A program made the position numbers and the translations under genes. From positions 1 to 9,452 of the forward strand of contig JBKHJB010000086.1 in NCBI GenBank assembly GCA_046538345.1: a stretch of DNA of 9,452 nucleotides. Direction: 5' to 3'. How positions within the stretch are numbered: the stretch's first letter is position 1; each line of letters begins with the position of its first letter. The notes beneath the pieces were generated by a model that saw only the letters and a program-made list of their open reading frames with translations, did not search any database and had not been told where the DNA came from. The stretch is from PUND01 sp046538345. Its GTDB lineage: Bacteria > Planctomycetota > Phycisphaerae > SM23-33. Below, in pieces: positions 1 through 6,942 of this stretch.

Positions 1-388
1 CGGTAACGGGCGCGCGGACGCCGGGACTGTAGTCCATCACCGCCGTCTCTCCGGGCGAGAGAACCACCTTCTCGTACGGTCCCAGCTCCACCAGCGACCG
101 GCCTAGAGACTCCAGGTAGATTTCCTGCGGCGCGAGGACCAGCGAGTCGGAATCGGAGGTGTTGGCGATTTCCAGCTCGAGCTTTTCGAGCTTGGGCACA
201 TCGTGCAAGACGTTGACCTCCGCGTCGGTCACGGCTACGGACCAGCGGTCCATCTGGAGTTGGGCGCCGGCGATTTCGACGAGCCATTCGCCCTGCTCGT
301 CGGAGAACTCCATCATCGCCGGCCTGGTCCGTTGGACGCAGCCGGTGAGCAGCGCAACGGTAAGCATCGCCGTAACGGTAACTCTCAC
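1..388 (-). CDS. Lipoprotein of unknown function, 3' end beyond the window
   Basis: This is the first 129 codons of a minus-strand gene that runs off the window start. The GTG start at 388 overlaps the TGA stop of the upstream gene in a GTGA junction, so the two are translationally coupled. A GGGAGAA ribosome-binding sequence lies 6 bases before the GTG. The N-terminus is a lipoprotein signal peptide: Arg2, a hydrophobic stretch, then lipobox LTGC with the lipidated Cys at residue 17, so the protein should be anchored in the cytoplasmic or outer membrane. The rest is hydrophilic and beta-rich in appearance. It includes a segment around residues 60-80 (LEIANTSDSD) that recalls small Ig-like domains comparing 'nonmodified' and 'extended' strands, but I do not recognise the family. 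It is the last visible gene of the four-gene envelope operon. Confidence 0.78.
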   Translation of the reverse strand, partial: MRVTVTAMLTVALLTGCVQRTRPAMMEFSDEQGEWLVEIAGAQLQMDRWSVAVTDAEVNVLHDVPKLEKLELEIANTSDSDSLVLAPQEIYLESLGRSLVELGPYEKVVLSPGETAVMDYSPGVRAPVT

Positions 389-747
389 GAACCGTTCTCC
401 CTCTCATCGGGCGGGATGGACCTCAGCTCTTTGCCGGCTTGCCCGGTCTGCCGCTCGGCGCGGCCCAGCCACAGCCGGGCCATCTCGTGCGAGGGGTCCA
501 CGTCCAGGCAACTCTGATAGTAGTAGACGGCCCGTAAAGGTCGGCCGCGGGCCTGCTGTATGCGCCCCATGTAGTACAGCGAGTCGGCGTCGTAGGGTCG
601 CTTGTCGAGCACTTCGCGAAAGTTCATCTCGGCCCGCTCAATCTCACCGAGTTGATACTGCGATATCGCCCGCTCGCGGACATCCCTGACCGACGGACCG
701 CAGCCCGCCAGCAAAAGCCCCATTATCAATATCGTCAGGTATCTCAT
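385..747 (-). CDS. Small TPR-repeat lipoprotein
   Basis: A 120-residue secreted lipoprotein. The ATG at 747 is chosen because it directly begins a signal peptide (MRYLTILIMGLLLAGC) with lipobox LAGC and lipidated Cys16, and a GGGAG ribosome-binding sequence precedes it by about 8 bases; a TTG 60 bases upstream would put charged, proline-rich residues before the signal. Residues about 22-55 and 56-88 form two tetratricopeptide repeats, recognisable by the Y..G....A...F...L...P pattern (YQLGEIERAEMNFREVLDKRP, with a second unit around MGRIQQARGRPLRAVYYYQS). A partial third repeat follows at about 89-102 and then a charged tail. TPRs are protein-protein interaction scaffolds, so this is probably an adaptor in an envelope complex, perhaps with its operon neighbours. 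The stop overlaps the next gene's GTG start by 4 bases. Confidence 0.85.
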   Translation of the reverse strand: MRYLTILIMGLLLAGCGPSVRDVRERAISQYQLGEIERAEMNFREVLDKRPYDADSLYYMGRIQQARGRPLRAVYYYQSCLDVDPSHEMARLWLGRAERQTGQAGKELRSIPPDERENGS

Positions 748-844
748 CGCCTCACTCCCTTCGGCCTTCGGCGGCGGTTCGCCAGGCGCCGAACCGACGG
801 CGGACAAAACCTCACGACTATCATAGACATCGGCCCGCGACGTG

Positions 845-1594
845 TCACTCGCTTAAGCGTTCCACCGGCTCGAGATGGAGCGTGAGGGTCTTACCGGTTA
901 TGGTAACGTCGGTCACGCGGACGCGGCGGTTGTTGATGCCCGCTGTGAAGACCGGCTCGAGATCGTAGCCGTCGCCTACCAGCAGACCGGCCAGCAATAC
1001 GCCGAAACGCTCAACCGTTCCTCCGACGTCGTCTTCAGCCGGCAGAGAATCGGCCAGTTGGCGCTTGAACTGCTCGACCTGTTCGGAAACCATCGATCGC
1101 GGCACGGCCACCTTCCCCACGCGAGCGCCCGCCACTCGCAAGCTCAACCGCCGGCCGGACTTCTCGGCGGCGAACGTCAGCGAGACGATCTTGTCGTGGC
1201 GGGTGTCCCGGGCCATCAGCGTCACCGAGCCATCGCCCAGCGCCACCGCGGGGTCGCTCAGACCGGCCCGGGCCAGACGGTCGCGGGTCCGGCCCGGCTC
1301 GGAGTCCAGACCCAGCCAGGCGATCTCGTCGGCCGAGGCAACATAGCGATTTATCTCGTCCTCGGTCACCCGCCAGTCGAACGGGCGCCCCTCCTGGGCG
1401 GGGTTGTTCAGCTCGCGGATGAGCTTCTCGTTGACGAACTCGTAGGCGGCCTGTTGTTTTTGAGCTTGTGTGAGCCGCGCGGGCTTGTAGTCAGGCGGGA
1501 CCTGGGCGGCCAGTATGTACAGCAGGACCCCGGTGCCGGCGACCGCCAGCACCACAAACAGGACAACCCACTTTGCCGCCTTGCGAATTCGCAC
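845..1594 (-). CDS. Single-pass membrane-anchored protein, unknown function
   Basis: A 249-residue protein with an N-terminal membrane anchor (about residues 9-30, WVVLFVVLAVAGTGVLLYIL) after a basic stretch, which predicts a short cytoplasmic tail and a large periplasmic domain. I prefer the GTG at 1594, which has GGAG five bases upstream. An in-frame TTG at 1642 gives 16 extra residues but has no ribosome-binding sequence. The soluble part has a helical segment (about 42-62), a VTEDEINRYV stretch near residue 76, and then alternating beta-strand-like segments ending in VRVTDVTITGKTLTLHLEP. The arrangement 'T-E-D-E-I/L-N-x-h' followed by repeated strands resembles single-pass DUF2140/DUF2993-type proteins, thought to bind lipid-like ligands. 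That is a resemblance only. It lies between the DUF4175-like gene and the TPR lipoprotein, about 100 bp from each. Confidence 0.8.
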   Translation of the reverse strand: MRIRKAAKWVVLFVVLAVAGTGVLLYILAAQVPPDYKPARLTQAQKQQAAYEFVNEKLIRELNNPAQEGRPFDWRVTEDEINRYVASADEIAWLGLDSEPGRTRDRLARAGLSDPAVALGDGSVTLMARDTRHDKIVSLTFAAEKSGRRLSLRVAGARVGKVAVPRSMVSEQVEQFKRQLADSLPAEDDVGGTVERFGVLLAGLLVGDGYDLEPVFTAGINNRRVRVTDVTITGKTLTLHLEPVERLSE

Positions 1595-1699
1595 GTTCAC
1601 TCCGTTGCCGGAGAGTTTGTGCGGAAGGTCCGTCGGAGGCAAGGAGGATTATTCCGAACTCGCGGGCGACGGTCCCGGCGCCGCTTGGCTGCCGGTTCG

Positions 1700-2731
1700 T
1701 CAATCCTCGTCAAAATACCGTCGAACCAGTGGACGGTACCTCGGCGGGATTCGGCCGGCCGCCAGCGCGTCGGCCGCCCTGGATTGCGCGCGGGACCAGG
1801 CGGACGAGTGGCTTTGCAGCGGTTCGCCGTCTTCTTCCATTCCGGGCGAGTACACGCGGACGGCGGCGCGTTGTGCCTCGGCGGGGCTGTCGGCGTCGGC
1901 GATGTCGGCGTGGTCCGTCACCTCGCCGCCGCCTGGCTGCTCCGCCGTCTCCCGCTGCATAAGCGCCGAGACGTCCACACCGGCGCGGCGCAGCTTGGCC
2001 AGTGAAAGTGCCAACCGCTCGGCATCGGCCCGGCGGATCGCGTCTTCCGCCTCGGCGACTTCCGCAAAGCTTTCGTCCAGACCCGCTTCGTCGGCCAGCC
2101 GGCCGAGCGCCTCGACCACTTGCTCCCGTTCGTCGGGCGTCATGCGGCGGACGGCAGAGACCACCTCGGCCGACTGTCGCCGCGGCAGCGTAGCCGCCGG
2201 CGGCAACAACGCGCCTGCAAGCAGGACCGACAGACCAAGGGCGGCGGCCGTCGATCGCCCGCGCGACCACAACGACACGTGACAAGCGCCCGCGCTGTCG
2301 GCGGACCACAACGCCTGGAGGCAAACTCCGCTGACCACCGACTCATCGGCCTGCGGTGAATCGATAAGCTCAGCGGCCGTCGCAAGCCGGTCGCGCAGAC
2401 CCGCGCGAGCATCCAGCACGCGCGCTGCCCGCCGCAGACTCAAAGGCCGCAACAACGACACCAGCGCCCCGCACCCGGCCGAGACGACAATGAACACTAC
2501 GGGCAGAAACCAGAGCCATACGCCGGGATACCACCGGAGAGACAAACCCGCCACCAACCATACAAGCTCGACGGCGGCGGCCGTCAGAGCGCCGGCCGTG
2601 GCGCAAAGCGCAGCCGTCTCCGCGGCGCGCACACAGCGCAGACGCCGCCGCTGCCGCACCAGCAGTCGGCGAACCCGATCTGCCGGTGAGTCATGCGTCC
2701 GGCGGCGCGTTGTCCGTCCCCGGTTGGCCAT
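1700..2731 (-). CDS. DUF4175-like multi-pass membrane protein
   Basis: A 343-residue protein. The ATG at 2731 is preferred because it begins the basic N-terminus (MANRGRTTRRR) that precedes the membrane segments and has GGGGA about 10 bases upstream; starts at 2833 (ATG) or 2857 (GTG) would add low-complexity residues. Two adjacent hydrophobic helices (about 38-62 and 69-94) are followed by a conserved-looking block, SLRRAARVLDARAGLRDRL, near residues 98-116. A third hydrophobic helix lies at about 161-178, then a soluble Glu/Arg/Ala-rich helical region and the C-terminal motif IPPRYRPLVRRYF. The helix pair, the 'A-R-x-L-D-x-R-x-G-L-x-D-R-L' block and the terminal 'PPxYRxLVRRYF' motif are typical of large planctomycete membrane proteins that often lie near MoxR ATPase/DUF58 gene clusters. 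Neither partner is in this window. It is probably the first gene of the envelope operon; its function is unknown. Confidence 0.8.
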   Translation of the reverse strand: MANRGRTTRRRTHDSPADRVRRLLVRQRRRLRCVRAAETAALCATAGALTAAAVELVWLVAGLSLRWYPGVWLWFLPVVFIVVSAGCGALVSLLRPLSLRRAARVLDARAGLRDRLATAAELIDSPQADESVVSGVCLQALWSADSAGACHVSLWSRGRSTAAALGLSVLLAGALLPPAATLPRRQSAEVVSAVRRMTPDEREQVVEALGRLADEAGLDESFAEVAEAEDAIRRADAERLALSLAKLRRAGVDVSALMQRETAEQPGGGEVTDHADIADADSPAEAQRAAVRVYSPGMEEDGEPLQSHSSAWSRAQSRAADALAAGRIPPRYRPLVRRYFDED

Positions 2732-2876
2732 GGATGCATTGTCCCCGTCCGGCGGGGCCGGTTCAACTCCGCTCCTCGACGGGAGGCCCAACCCCGCGGC
2801 CGACTTTTGCGCGCCCCGCCGGCGCAGGGGCATGGCGCCGCTCTCGCACAGAAACACGGCACCGTAGGGCGACGTT

Positions 2877-2907
2877 TTGGAACATCAGGCCGGAGCGCTG
2901 CTAGAAT
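2877..2907 (+). promoter_or_regulatory. Candidate promoter of the NAD-salvage operon
   Basis: TAGAAT at 2902-2907 is preceded by TGC, giving an extended -10 element, 51 bases before the nicotinamidase ATG. A poor -35 match, TTGGAA, lies at 2877-2882 with a 19-base spacer, longer than optimal, so the extended -10 would have to carry most of the activity. This sits in the 227-bp divergent gap 2732-2958. The rest of that gap is GC-rich and contains only a small hairpin (stems 2743-2747 and 2753-2757). I could not place a convincing promoter for the minus-strand operon in it. Confidence 0.4.
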
Positions 2908-2958
2908 TGCGCAAAGAACAACTTGCGGAAAGTGTCTTTCCCCCAGGAGAGAGAACGC

Positions 2959-3522
2959 ATGGCCCGGAAGAGACAAACAAACAAGACTCCCCGCCGCCAG
3001 GGCAAGAACGACCGGCTGCTGCTCGTGGTCGATATGCTCAACGGCTTCCTCGATCCCGAGGGTTCGCTGTACTGCGGCGACCACTCCCGCAAAATCGTCC
3101 CCTTCGTCCGCAAGCGGATTGAGCATTACAACAGCGCCGGCAAGCCGGTGGTGTTCATCTGCGACAGCCACGAGCCGAAGGACTCGGAGTTCAAGGTTTA
3201 CGGCAAGCACTGTGTCGAGGGCACATGGGAAGCGGACGTCGTGCCGGAGCTGCCCACTGGCGACGCATCGGTGCTGCATAAAAAGACGCTCAGCCCGTTT
3301 TACAACACTCAGCTTTCGGCCAAGCTGCGCAGCCACAATCCCGACGTGGTCGAGGTGGTCGGCGTGTGCACGGACATCTGCGTGCTGTTCAGCGTTTTCG
3401 AGCTTATGGCCCGGGGATACAGTGTGGAGGTTCCCCGCAAGGGCGTCTCCAGCTTCAACCGGCCCGGGCATAACGCGGCGCTGAAAATCATGCGGACGTC
3501 CCTGCTGGTCTCCGTTACCTGA
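2959..3522 (+). CDS. pncA: Nicotinamidase (isochorismatase-fold amidohydrolase)
   Basis: A 187-residue cytosolic enzyme that hydrolyses nicotinamide to nicotinate and ammonia, the first step of the Preiss-Handler NAD salvage route. The ATG at 2959 has AGGAGAGAG just upstream; an in-frame start 36 bases earlier would place codons over that ribosome-binding site. The cysteine-hydrolase triad is visible: Asp25 in LLVVDMLNGF, Lys108 in LHKKTLSPF and Cys141 in GVCTDICV, preceded by the expected cis-peptide-type segment. The metal-site residues of nicotinamidases are also present: Asp69 and His71 in CDSHEP and His84 in KHCVEGT. Residues 1-18 are a very basic, probably disordered extension that is not typical of the family. 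The next gene acts on its product and begins 17 bases downstream. A general isochorismatase-like hydrolase is less likely because of the metal-site motif and the operon partner. Confidence 0.92.
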   Translation: MARKRQTNKTPRRQGKNDRLLLVVDMLNGFLDPEGSLYCGDHSRKIVPFVRKRIEHYNSAGKPVVFICDSHEPKDSEFKVYGKHCVEGTWEADVVPELPTGDASVLHKKTLSPFYNTQLSAKLRSHNPDVVEVVGVCTDICVLFSVFELMARGYSVEVPRKGVSSFNRPGHNAALKIMRTSLLVSVT

Positions 3523-3527
3523 CGGAC

Positions 3528-3533
3528 GGGAGG
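3528..3533 (+). promoter_or_regulatory. Strong ribosome-binding site that fixes a TTG start
   Basis: GGGAGG lies 6 bases before the TTG at 3540. It is the only purine-rich ribosome-binding sequence near the 5' end of pncB and decides the start. The next in-frame ATG (3597) has no such sequence and would remove residues typical of the family's N-terminus. Confidence 0.75.
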
Positions 3534-3539
3534 ACGCAC

Positions 3540-4859
3540 TTGACCTGGCAGGACCGTAAGCGACTGACGCCGGAGACCTTTGAAATCGACCCGCGGATGC
3601 GAAGCGGCTACTACTCCGACGCGTACTTCCGCAACGTCGTGGGCATTCTCGAGCAGCTATCGGCCGAGGGGTACCGCTTCGGAGGCGAGTGTCCACGACT
3701 GGAAGACCTGGGCGTGGACGTGGGGAGCGTCAACGTCGGCGACATCGAAGTGGAGATGCAGATCTTCACCAAGCGCGAGCCGTTCACGGTGGCGTGCGGC
3801 ACGGACTACGCCGTCGCGATGCTGAAGGAATGCATGGGATACTTCGACTCCGCCGGCGAGTTCCACAACACCTTCGCCGCCCACGAGATCGAGTCCGTCC
3901 ACGACGGGGACATACTCCGCCCGTGGATACCGGCGGTGAAAATCCGCGGACGATACCGCGACTTCGCGATACTCGAGACCGTCGTGCTCGGCCCGCTCGC
4001 ACGGCTGACGCGCGTCGCCACGAACACCTACGAATGCCTCCAGGCCTCCGGCGGCAAGCCGGTGTTCATGTTCGGGCCGCGGTACGACATCCCCGCCGCC
4101 CAGCCGGGAGACGGGTATGCCTACAAAATAGGCGTGGACCGCTATAACGCCGACACCGGCGCAAACGCACCGGCGATGATCACCACAGATGCGCAGGGAA
4201 GCTGGTGGGGCGACACCGGCGGCGGAACAACCAGCCATTCGCTCGTGCTGAGCTTCCTGGGCGACACGCGGGAGGCGATGCTCCAGTTCGCCCGGCTGAT
4301 GCCCGTGGAGGTCAAGCGGATCGCCCTGGTTGACACCAACAATGACTCCGTGGGGACCACCGTCCGCTGCGCGAAGGCGTTTTTCTCACGGTACATGGAG
4401 CTTATCCGCGCAGGTAAGCGCGACGAGGCGCGGAAGTACGTGCTGTTCGGCGTGCGATGCGACACCGCCGGCGAGCGGCGCGACGTAGCCGTCGAGCCGA
4501 CCGGCGACCCCGCGCGGGACAACGGTGTGGTGCCGCGCCTGGTCTCGGCCGTTCGCGACGCGCTGGACTCACTCGCGGACGATCCCGAAATACCCGCCGA
4601 GGACCGCGAGGAGGCGGACCGCTACTTCCGCGACGTCCGGATAGTCGCCTCGGGCGGCTTCAATCCGCGGCGCATCGCCTGGTTCGAGCGGGAGAACGCC
4701 CCGGTGGACGTGTACGGCATCGGCTCGTTCCTGCAGCACGGGCCGACCAATGACTTCATAGCCGACGTGGTCCGTGTGAAAATCGACGGCAAGTGGTTCC
4801 ACATGGCCAAGGCGGCGCGGGAGTCGAAACCAAACCCCGACCTCGAGAAGGTTGTGTGA
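3540..4859 (+). CDS. pncB: Nicotinate phosphoribosyltransferase
   Basis: A 439-residue cytosolic enzyme, the usual length for the family. It converts nicotinate and PRPP, with ATP, to nicotinate mononucleotide, the second Preiss-Handler step. The start is TTG. Recognisable family features, in order, are SGYYSDAYF near residues 22-30; LETVVLGPLARLTRVATN at 145-162, a substrate-binding segment; GGGTTSHSLVLSF at 227-239, whose His233 sits where the family carries the histidine phosphorylated by ATP; ALVDTNNDSVGTT at 262-274; and ASGGFNPRRIAWF followed by DVYGIGSFL at 369-398, the phosphate-binding end of the barrel. The sequence resembles the second bacterial pncB subtype more than the short E. 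coli enzyme. It is co-transcribed with pncA (17-bp gap), so the operon takes nicotinamide to NaMN. Adenylylation (NadD) and amidation (NadE) must be encoded elsewhere. Confidence 0.95.
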   Translation: MTWQDRKRLTPETFEIDPRMRSGYYSDAYFRNVVGILEQLSAEGYRFGGECPRLEDLGVDVGSVNVGDIEVEMQIFTKREPFTVACGTDYAVAMLKECMGYFDSAGEFHNTFAAHEIESVHDGDILRPWIPAVKIRGRYRDFAILETVVLGPLARLTRVATNTYECLQASGGKPVFMFGPRYDIPAAQPGDGYAYKIGVDRYNADTGANAPAMITTDAQGSWWGDTGGGTTSHSLVLSFLGDTREAMLQFARLMPVEVKRIALVDTNNDSVGTTVRCAKAFFSRYMELIRAGKRDEARKYVLFGVRCDTAGERRDVAVEPTGDPARDNGVVPRLVSAVRDALDSLADDPEIPAEDREEADRYFRDVRIVASGGFNPRRIAWFERENAPVDVYGIGSFLQHGPTNDFIADVVRVKIDGKWFHMAKAARESKPNPDLEKVV

Positions 4860-4889
4860 TGGCTTGCGACGGGCTTTTGAACTACTACC

Positions 4890-5036
4890 TTCGAAATTCG
4901 AAATACGAAACTCGAAATACGAAACAAATCCCAAATCCGAATTCCTTAAACGTCAGGGAAGCGACGCGCCGTTTGGAACATTCGGATTTGGTGTTTCGTG
5001 CTTGTTTCGAATTTCGTATTTCGTGCTTCGAGCTTG
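4890..5036. repeat. Fold-back element of degenerate heptanucleotide repeats
   Basis: This fills most of the 181-bp gap (4860-5040) between the convergent pncB and aspS genes and codes for nothing recognisable. The left arm has five back-to-back 7-base units of consensus CGAAAYN at 4892-4926, then looser 7-base units to about 4947. The right arm has four such units in the opposite orientation at 5003-5030 and a fifth offset at 4992-4998. Two perfect 12-bp inverted matches link the arms: 4899-4910 with 5012-5023, and 4931-4942 with 4980-4991. A weaker AAACG/CGTTT pair (4948-4952, 4970-4974) closes the fold, leaving about 17 bases of loop. The arms are AT-richer than the genes. No U-tract is seen, but a long fold here could block transcription read-through from both sides. 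Confidence 0.85.
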
Positions 5037-5040
5037 ACAC

Positions 5041-6861
5041 TCAGCTCTGTTCGGTCGATTTCGCCGACGCGACGGATCGCAGGGAAAGCTCCGCAAGCTG
5101 CATTTCGTCCACTTCCGACGGCGCGCCGGTCAGCGGGCAGGTTCCGCGCTGCGTCTTGGGGAATGCGATGACGTCCCGCAGCGACTGCCCGCCTGCCATG
5201 AGCATCACTATCCTGTCCAGCCCCAGCGCGATTCCGCCGTGCGGCGGAGCGCCGTAGCGCAGCGCCTTGAGAAAGAAACCGAACCGCCTCTGCGCTTCGT
5301 CGGGTTCGATACCCAGCATGCGGAATATCCGCTGCTGCGTATCCGGCTCGTGGTTACGTATCGACCCGCCGCCCAGCTCAAGTCCGTTGCAGACGATGTC
5401 ATACGCCCGGCTGAGCGCCGAACCCGGGTCGGACTCCAGCTTGTCCATATCCTCCGGGCGGGGAGCGGTGAACGGGTGATGCAGCGAATACCATCGGCCG
5501 TCTTCTTCGGACCATTCGACCAGCGGGAAGTCCGTAACCCAGCACCAGGCGAACTCGTCGGAGTCGTAGAGCTGCAGGTCGTCGGCCAACTTGCAGCGCA
5601 GCGCCGCCAGAACCCGGTTGACCACCACCGGCTTATCGGCGACGAAGAACAGTATGTCGCCGTCGTTTGCCCCGCAGGTCTCGCGGAGCTTCGCCTGCAT
5701 GCCCTCGGGTATGAACTTCGCCGTACCGCCGGCGAACCCATCGGCCTCCACCTTGCACCACGCCAGGCCCTTCGCGCCGTATTGGCCTGCGAAGGCGGTG
5801 TAGGCGTCTATCTCCTTGCGGGTGAACTTCGCCCCGCCGGGCGGGCAGATGGCCTTTACCACGCCGCCGCCGTCAAGCGCCGACGAGAACACCTTGAATT
5901 CCGACTCGCGGACGATGTCGCCCACGTCGTGGAGCTTCAGCTCGTAGCGCAGGTCCGGACGGTCCGTACCGTAAGAGCCGACCGCCTCGGCGTAGCTCAT
6001 CGTCCGCACGGTGTCGGGGAAGCTTTTGCCCACGGCCCGGCAGACCGATCGCATGACCTCGTTGGTGGCGTCCATGACGTCCTGCTCGGTGACGAAGGAC
6101 ATCTCCACGTCAAGCTGGGTGAACTCCGGCTGTCGGTCGGCGCGGAGGTCCTCGTCGCGGAAGCAGCGGACTATCTGGTAGTAGCGGTCCAGCCCGCCGA
6201 CCATCAGGAGCTGCTTGAAAAGCTGCGGGCTTTGCGGCAGCGCGTAGAAGGTACCCTCCTGCAGGCGGCACGGGACCAGGAAGTCGCGCGCGCCTTCCGG
6301 CGTGGACTTCGTGAGGAACGGCGTCTCCACCTCCACGAAGCCGCGCTCGTCCAGGACCGTCCGCATCGCCCGGCAGATCGCGTGCCGGCGGCGCAGAGCG
6401 TCGGTCATCCACGGGCGGCGCAGGTCGATATAGCGGAACCGCAGGCGGGTCTCCTCGGCCACGTCCGCGTACTCGTCCGCCTCGAAGGGGATGGTATCGG
6501 AGCGGTTGAGCACCTCCAGGTCGGTCCCGACGACCTCTATCATGCCGGTGGGCAGCTTGGGGTTCTCGCGCTCGGGCCCGCGCGGGCGGACCTTGCCGGC
6601 GACGGCTATGACCCATTCGTTGCGCAGCGCGCGGGCGTCCTTGTACATGCGGAGGGCGTCTTCGTCGGCGTCCTCGCCGGGGGTGTCGAAGACGACCTGC
6701 GTGATACCCTCGCGGTCGCGCAGGTCGATGAATACCACGCCGCCGTGGTCGCGGTAGCTTTTGACCCATCCGCAGAGGCGCACTTCGGCGTCGATGTCGT
6801 CGGACCTCAAATCGCCGCACGTATGCGTGCGTTTCAACATTTCGTCGCGTTTGGCGCTCAT
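5041..6861 (-). CDS. aspS: Aspartyl-tRNA synthetase, bacterial type
   Basis: A 606-residue class IIb synthetase that charges tRNA(Asp) with aspartate in the cytosol. The N-terminal OB anticodon-binding domain (about 25-112) contains RLCGWVKSYRDHGGVVFIDL. The catalytic domain carries class II motif 1 (about 160-192), motif 2 YQIVRCFRDEDLRADRQPEF at 228-247 and motif 3 GIALGLDRIVML at 543-554. The insertion between motifs 2 and 3 (about 295-420) is the GAD domain of bacterial AspRS. His39 in RDHGG corresponds to the residue that is His in non-discriminating and Leu in discriminating AspRS, so the enzyme may also charge tRNA(Asn) for GatCAB; this is inference. The ATG at 6861 is used. A second ATG at 6840 (MLKRTHTCG) fits the family N-terminus as well, and neither has a strong ribosome-binding site. 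Confidence 0.97.
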   Translation of the reverse strand: MSAKRDEMLKRTHTCGDLRSDDIDAEVRLCGWVKSYRDHGGVVFIDLRDREGITQVVFDTPGEDADEDALRMYKDARALRNEWVIAVAGKVRPRGPERENPKLPTGMIEVVGTDLEVLNRSDTIPFEADEYADVAEETRLRFRYIDLRRPWMTDALRRRHAICRAMRTVLDERGFVEVETPFLTKSTPEGARDFLVPCRLQEGTFYALPQSPQLFKQLLMVGGLDRYYQIVRCFRDEDLRADRQPEFTQLDVEMSFVTEQDVMDATNEVMRSVCRAVGKSFPDTVRTMSYAEAVGSYGTDRPDLRYELKLHDVGDIVRESEFKVFSSALDGGGVVKAICPPGGAKFTRKEIDAYTAFAGQYGAKGLAWCKVEADGFAGGTAKFIPEGMQAKLRETCGANDGDILFFVADKPVVVNRVLAALRCKLADDLQLYDSDEFAWCWVTDFPLVEWSEEDGRWYSLHHPFTAPRPEDMDKLESDPGSALSRAYDIVCNGLELGGGSIRNHEPDTQQRIFRMLGIEPDEAQRRFGFFLKALRYGAPPHGGIALGLDRIVMLMAGGQSLRDVIAFPKTQRGTCPLTGAPSEVDEMQLAELSLRSVASAKSTEQS

Positions 6862-6872
6862 AATCTGACTCT

Positions 6873-6935
6873 GGCAAACCGCCCGCGCACACCGCGGGGC
6901 TGGAAACAGGGTAGTCTAATGGCAAACGCGCACAC
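6873..6935 (-). repeat. Imperfect direct repeat in the aspS leader
   Basis: Reading the minus strand, GTGTGCGCGTTTGCC (6935-6921) recurs as GTGTGCGCGGGCGGTTTGCC (6892-6873), differing by five inserted bases, and both are followed by similar bases (ATTAGAC and AGAGTCAG). The second copy ends 12 bases before the aspS ATG and includes a small hairpin (stems 6882-6887 and 6893-6898). The first copy overlaps the candidate aspS promoter. Paired sites around a promoter and a start codon could be operator sites or a local duplication; the sequence alone does not tell which. Confidence 0.5.
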
Positions 6936-6940
6936 TGCAA
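6913..6940 (-). promoter_or_regulatory. Candidate aspS promoter
   Basis: On the minus strand, TTGCAG (6940-6935) as -35 and TAGACT (6918-6913) as -10 are separated by 16 bases and lie about 52 bases before the aspS ATG. Both match the sigma-70 consensus only partly. The position between the large hairpin at 6944-6986 and the gene suits an aspS-specific promoter. Confidence 0.35.
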
Positions 6941-6942
6941 GG

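Noticed and set aside
775..796. 7-bp hairpin (CGGTTCG/CGAACCG) before the TPR lipoprotein gene
   Set aside because: It is a short stem in GC-rich DNA with no T-run and an 8-base loop, not enough to call a terminator or regulator.
875..2005. A 376-residue plus-strand reading frame
   Set aside because: It is antisense to two membrane-protein genes with convincing transmembrane segments, and its own product lacks any coherent feature.
2743..2757. CCCCG/CGGGG hairpin in the divergent gap
   Set aside because: Five base pairs in very GC-rich sequence is expected by chance.
2584..3696. A 370-residue minus-strand reading frame over pncA
   Set aside because: It is opposite to the clear nicotinamidase and the start of pncB and overlaps the N-terminus of the DUF4175-like gene; the composition is shadow-like.
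4892..5030. CRISPR array
   Set aside because: The units are 7 bases, contiguous without spacers, and inverted between the arms.
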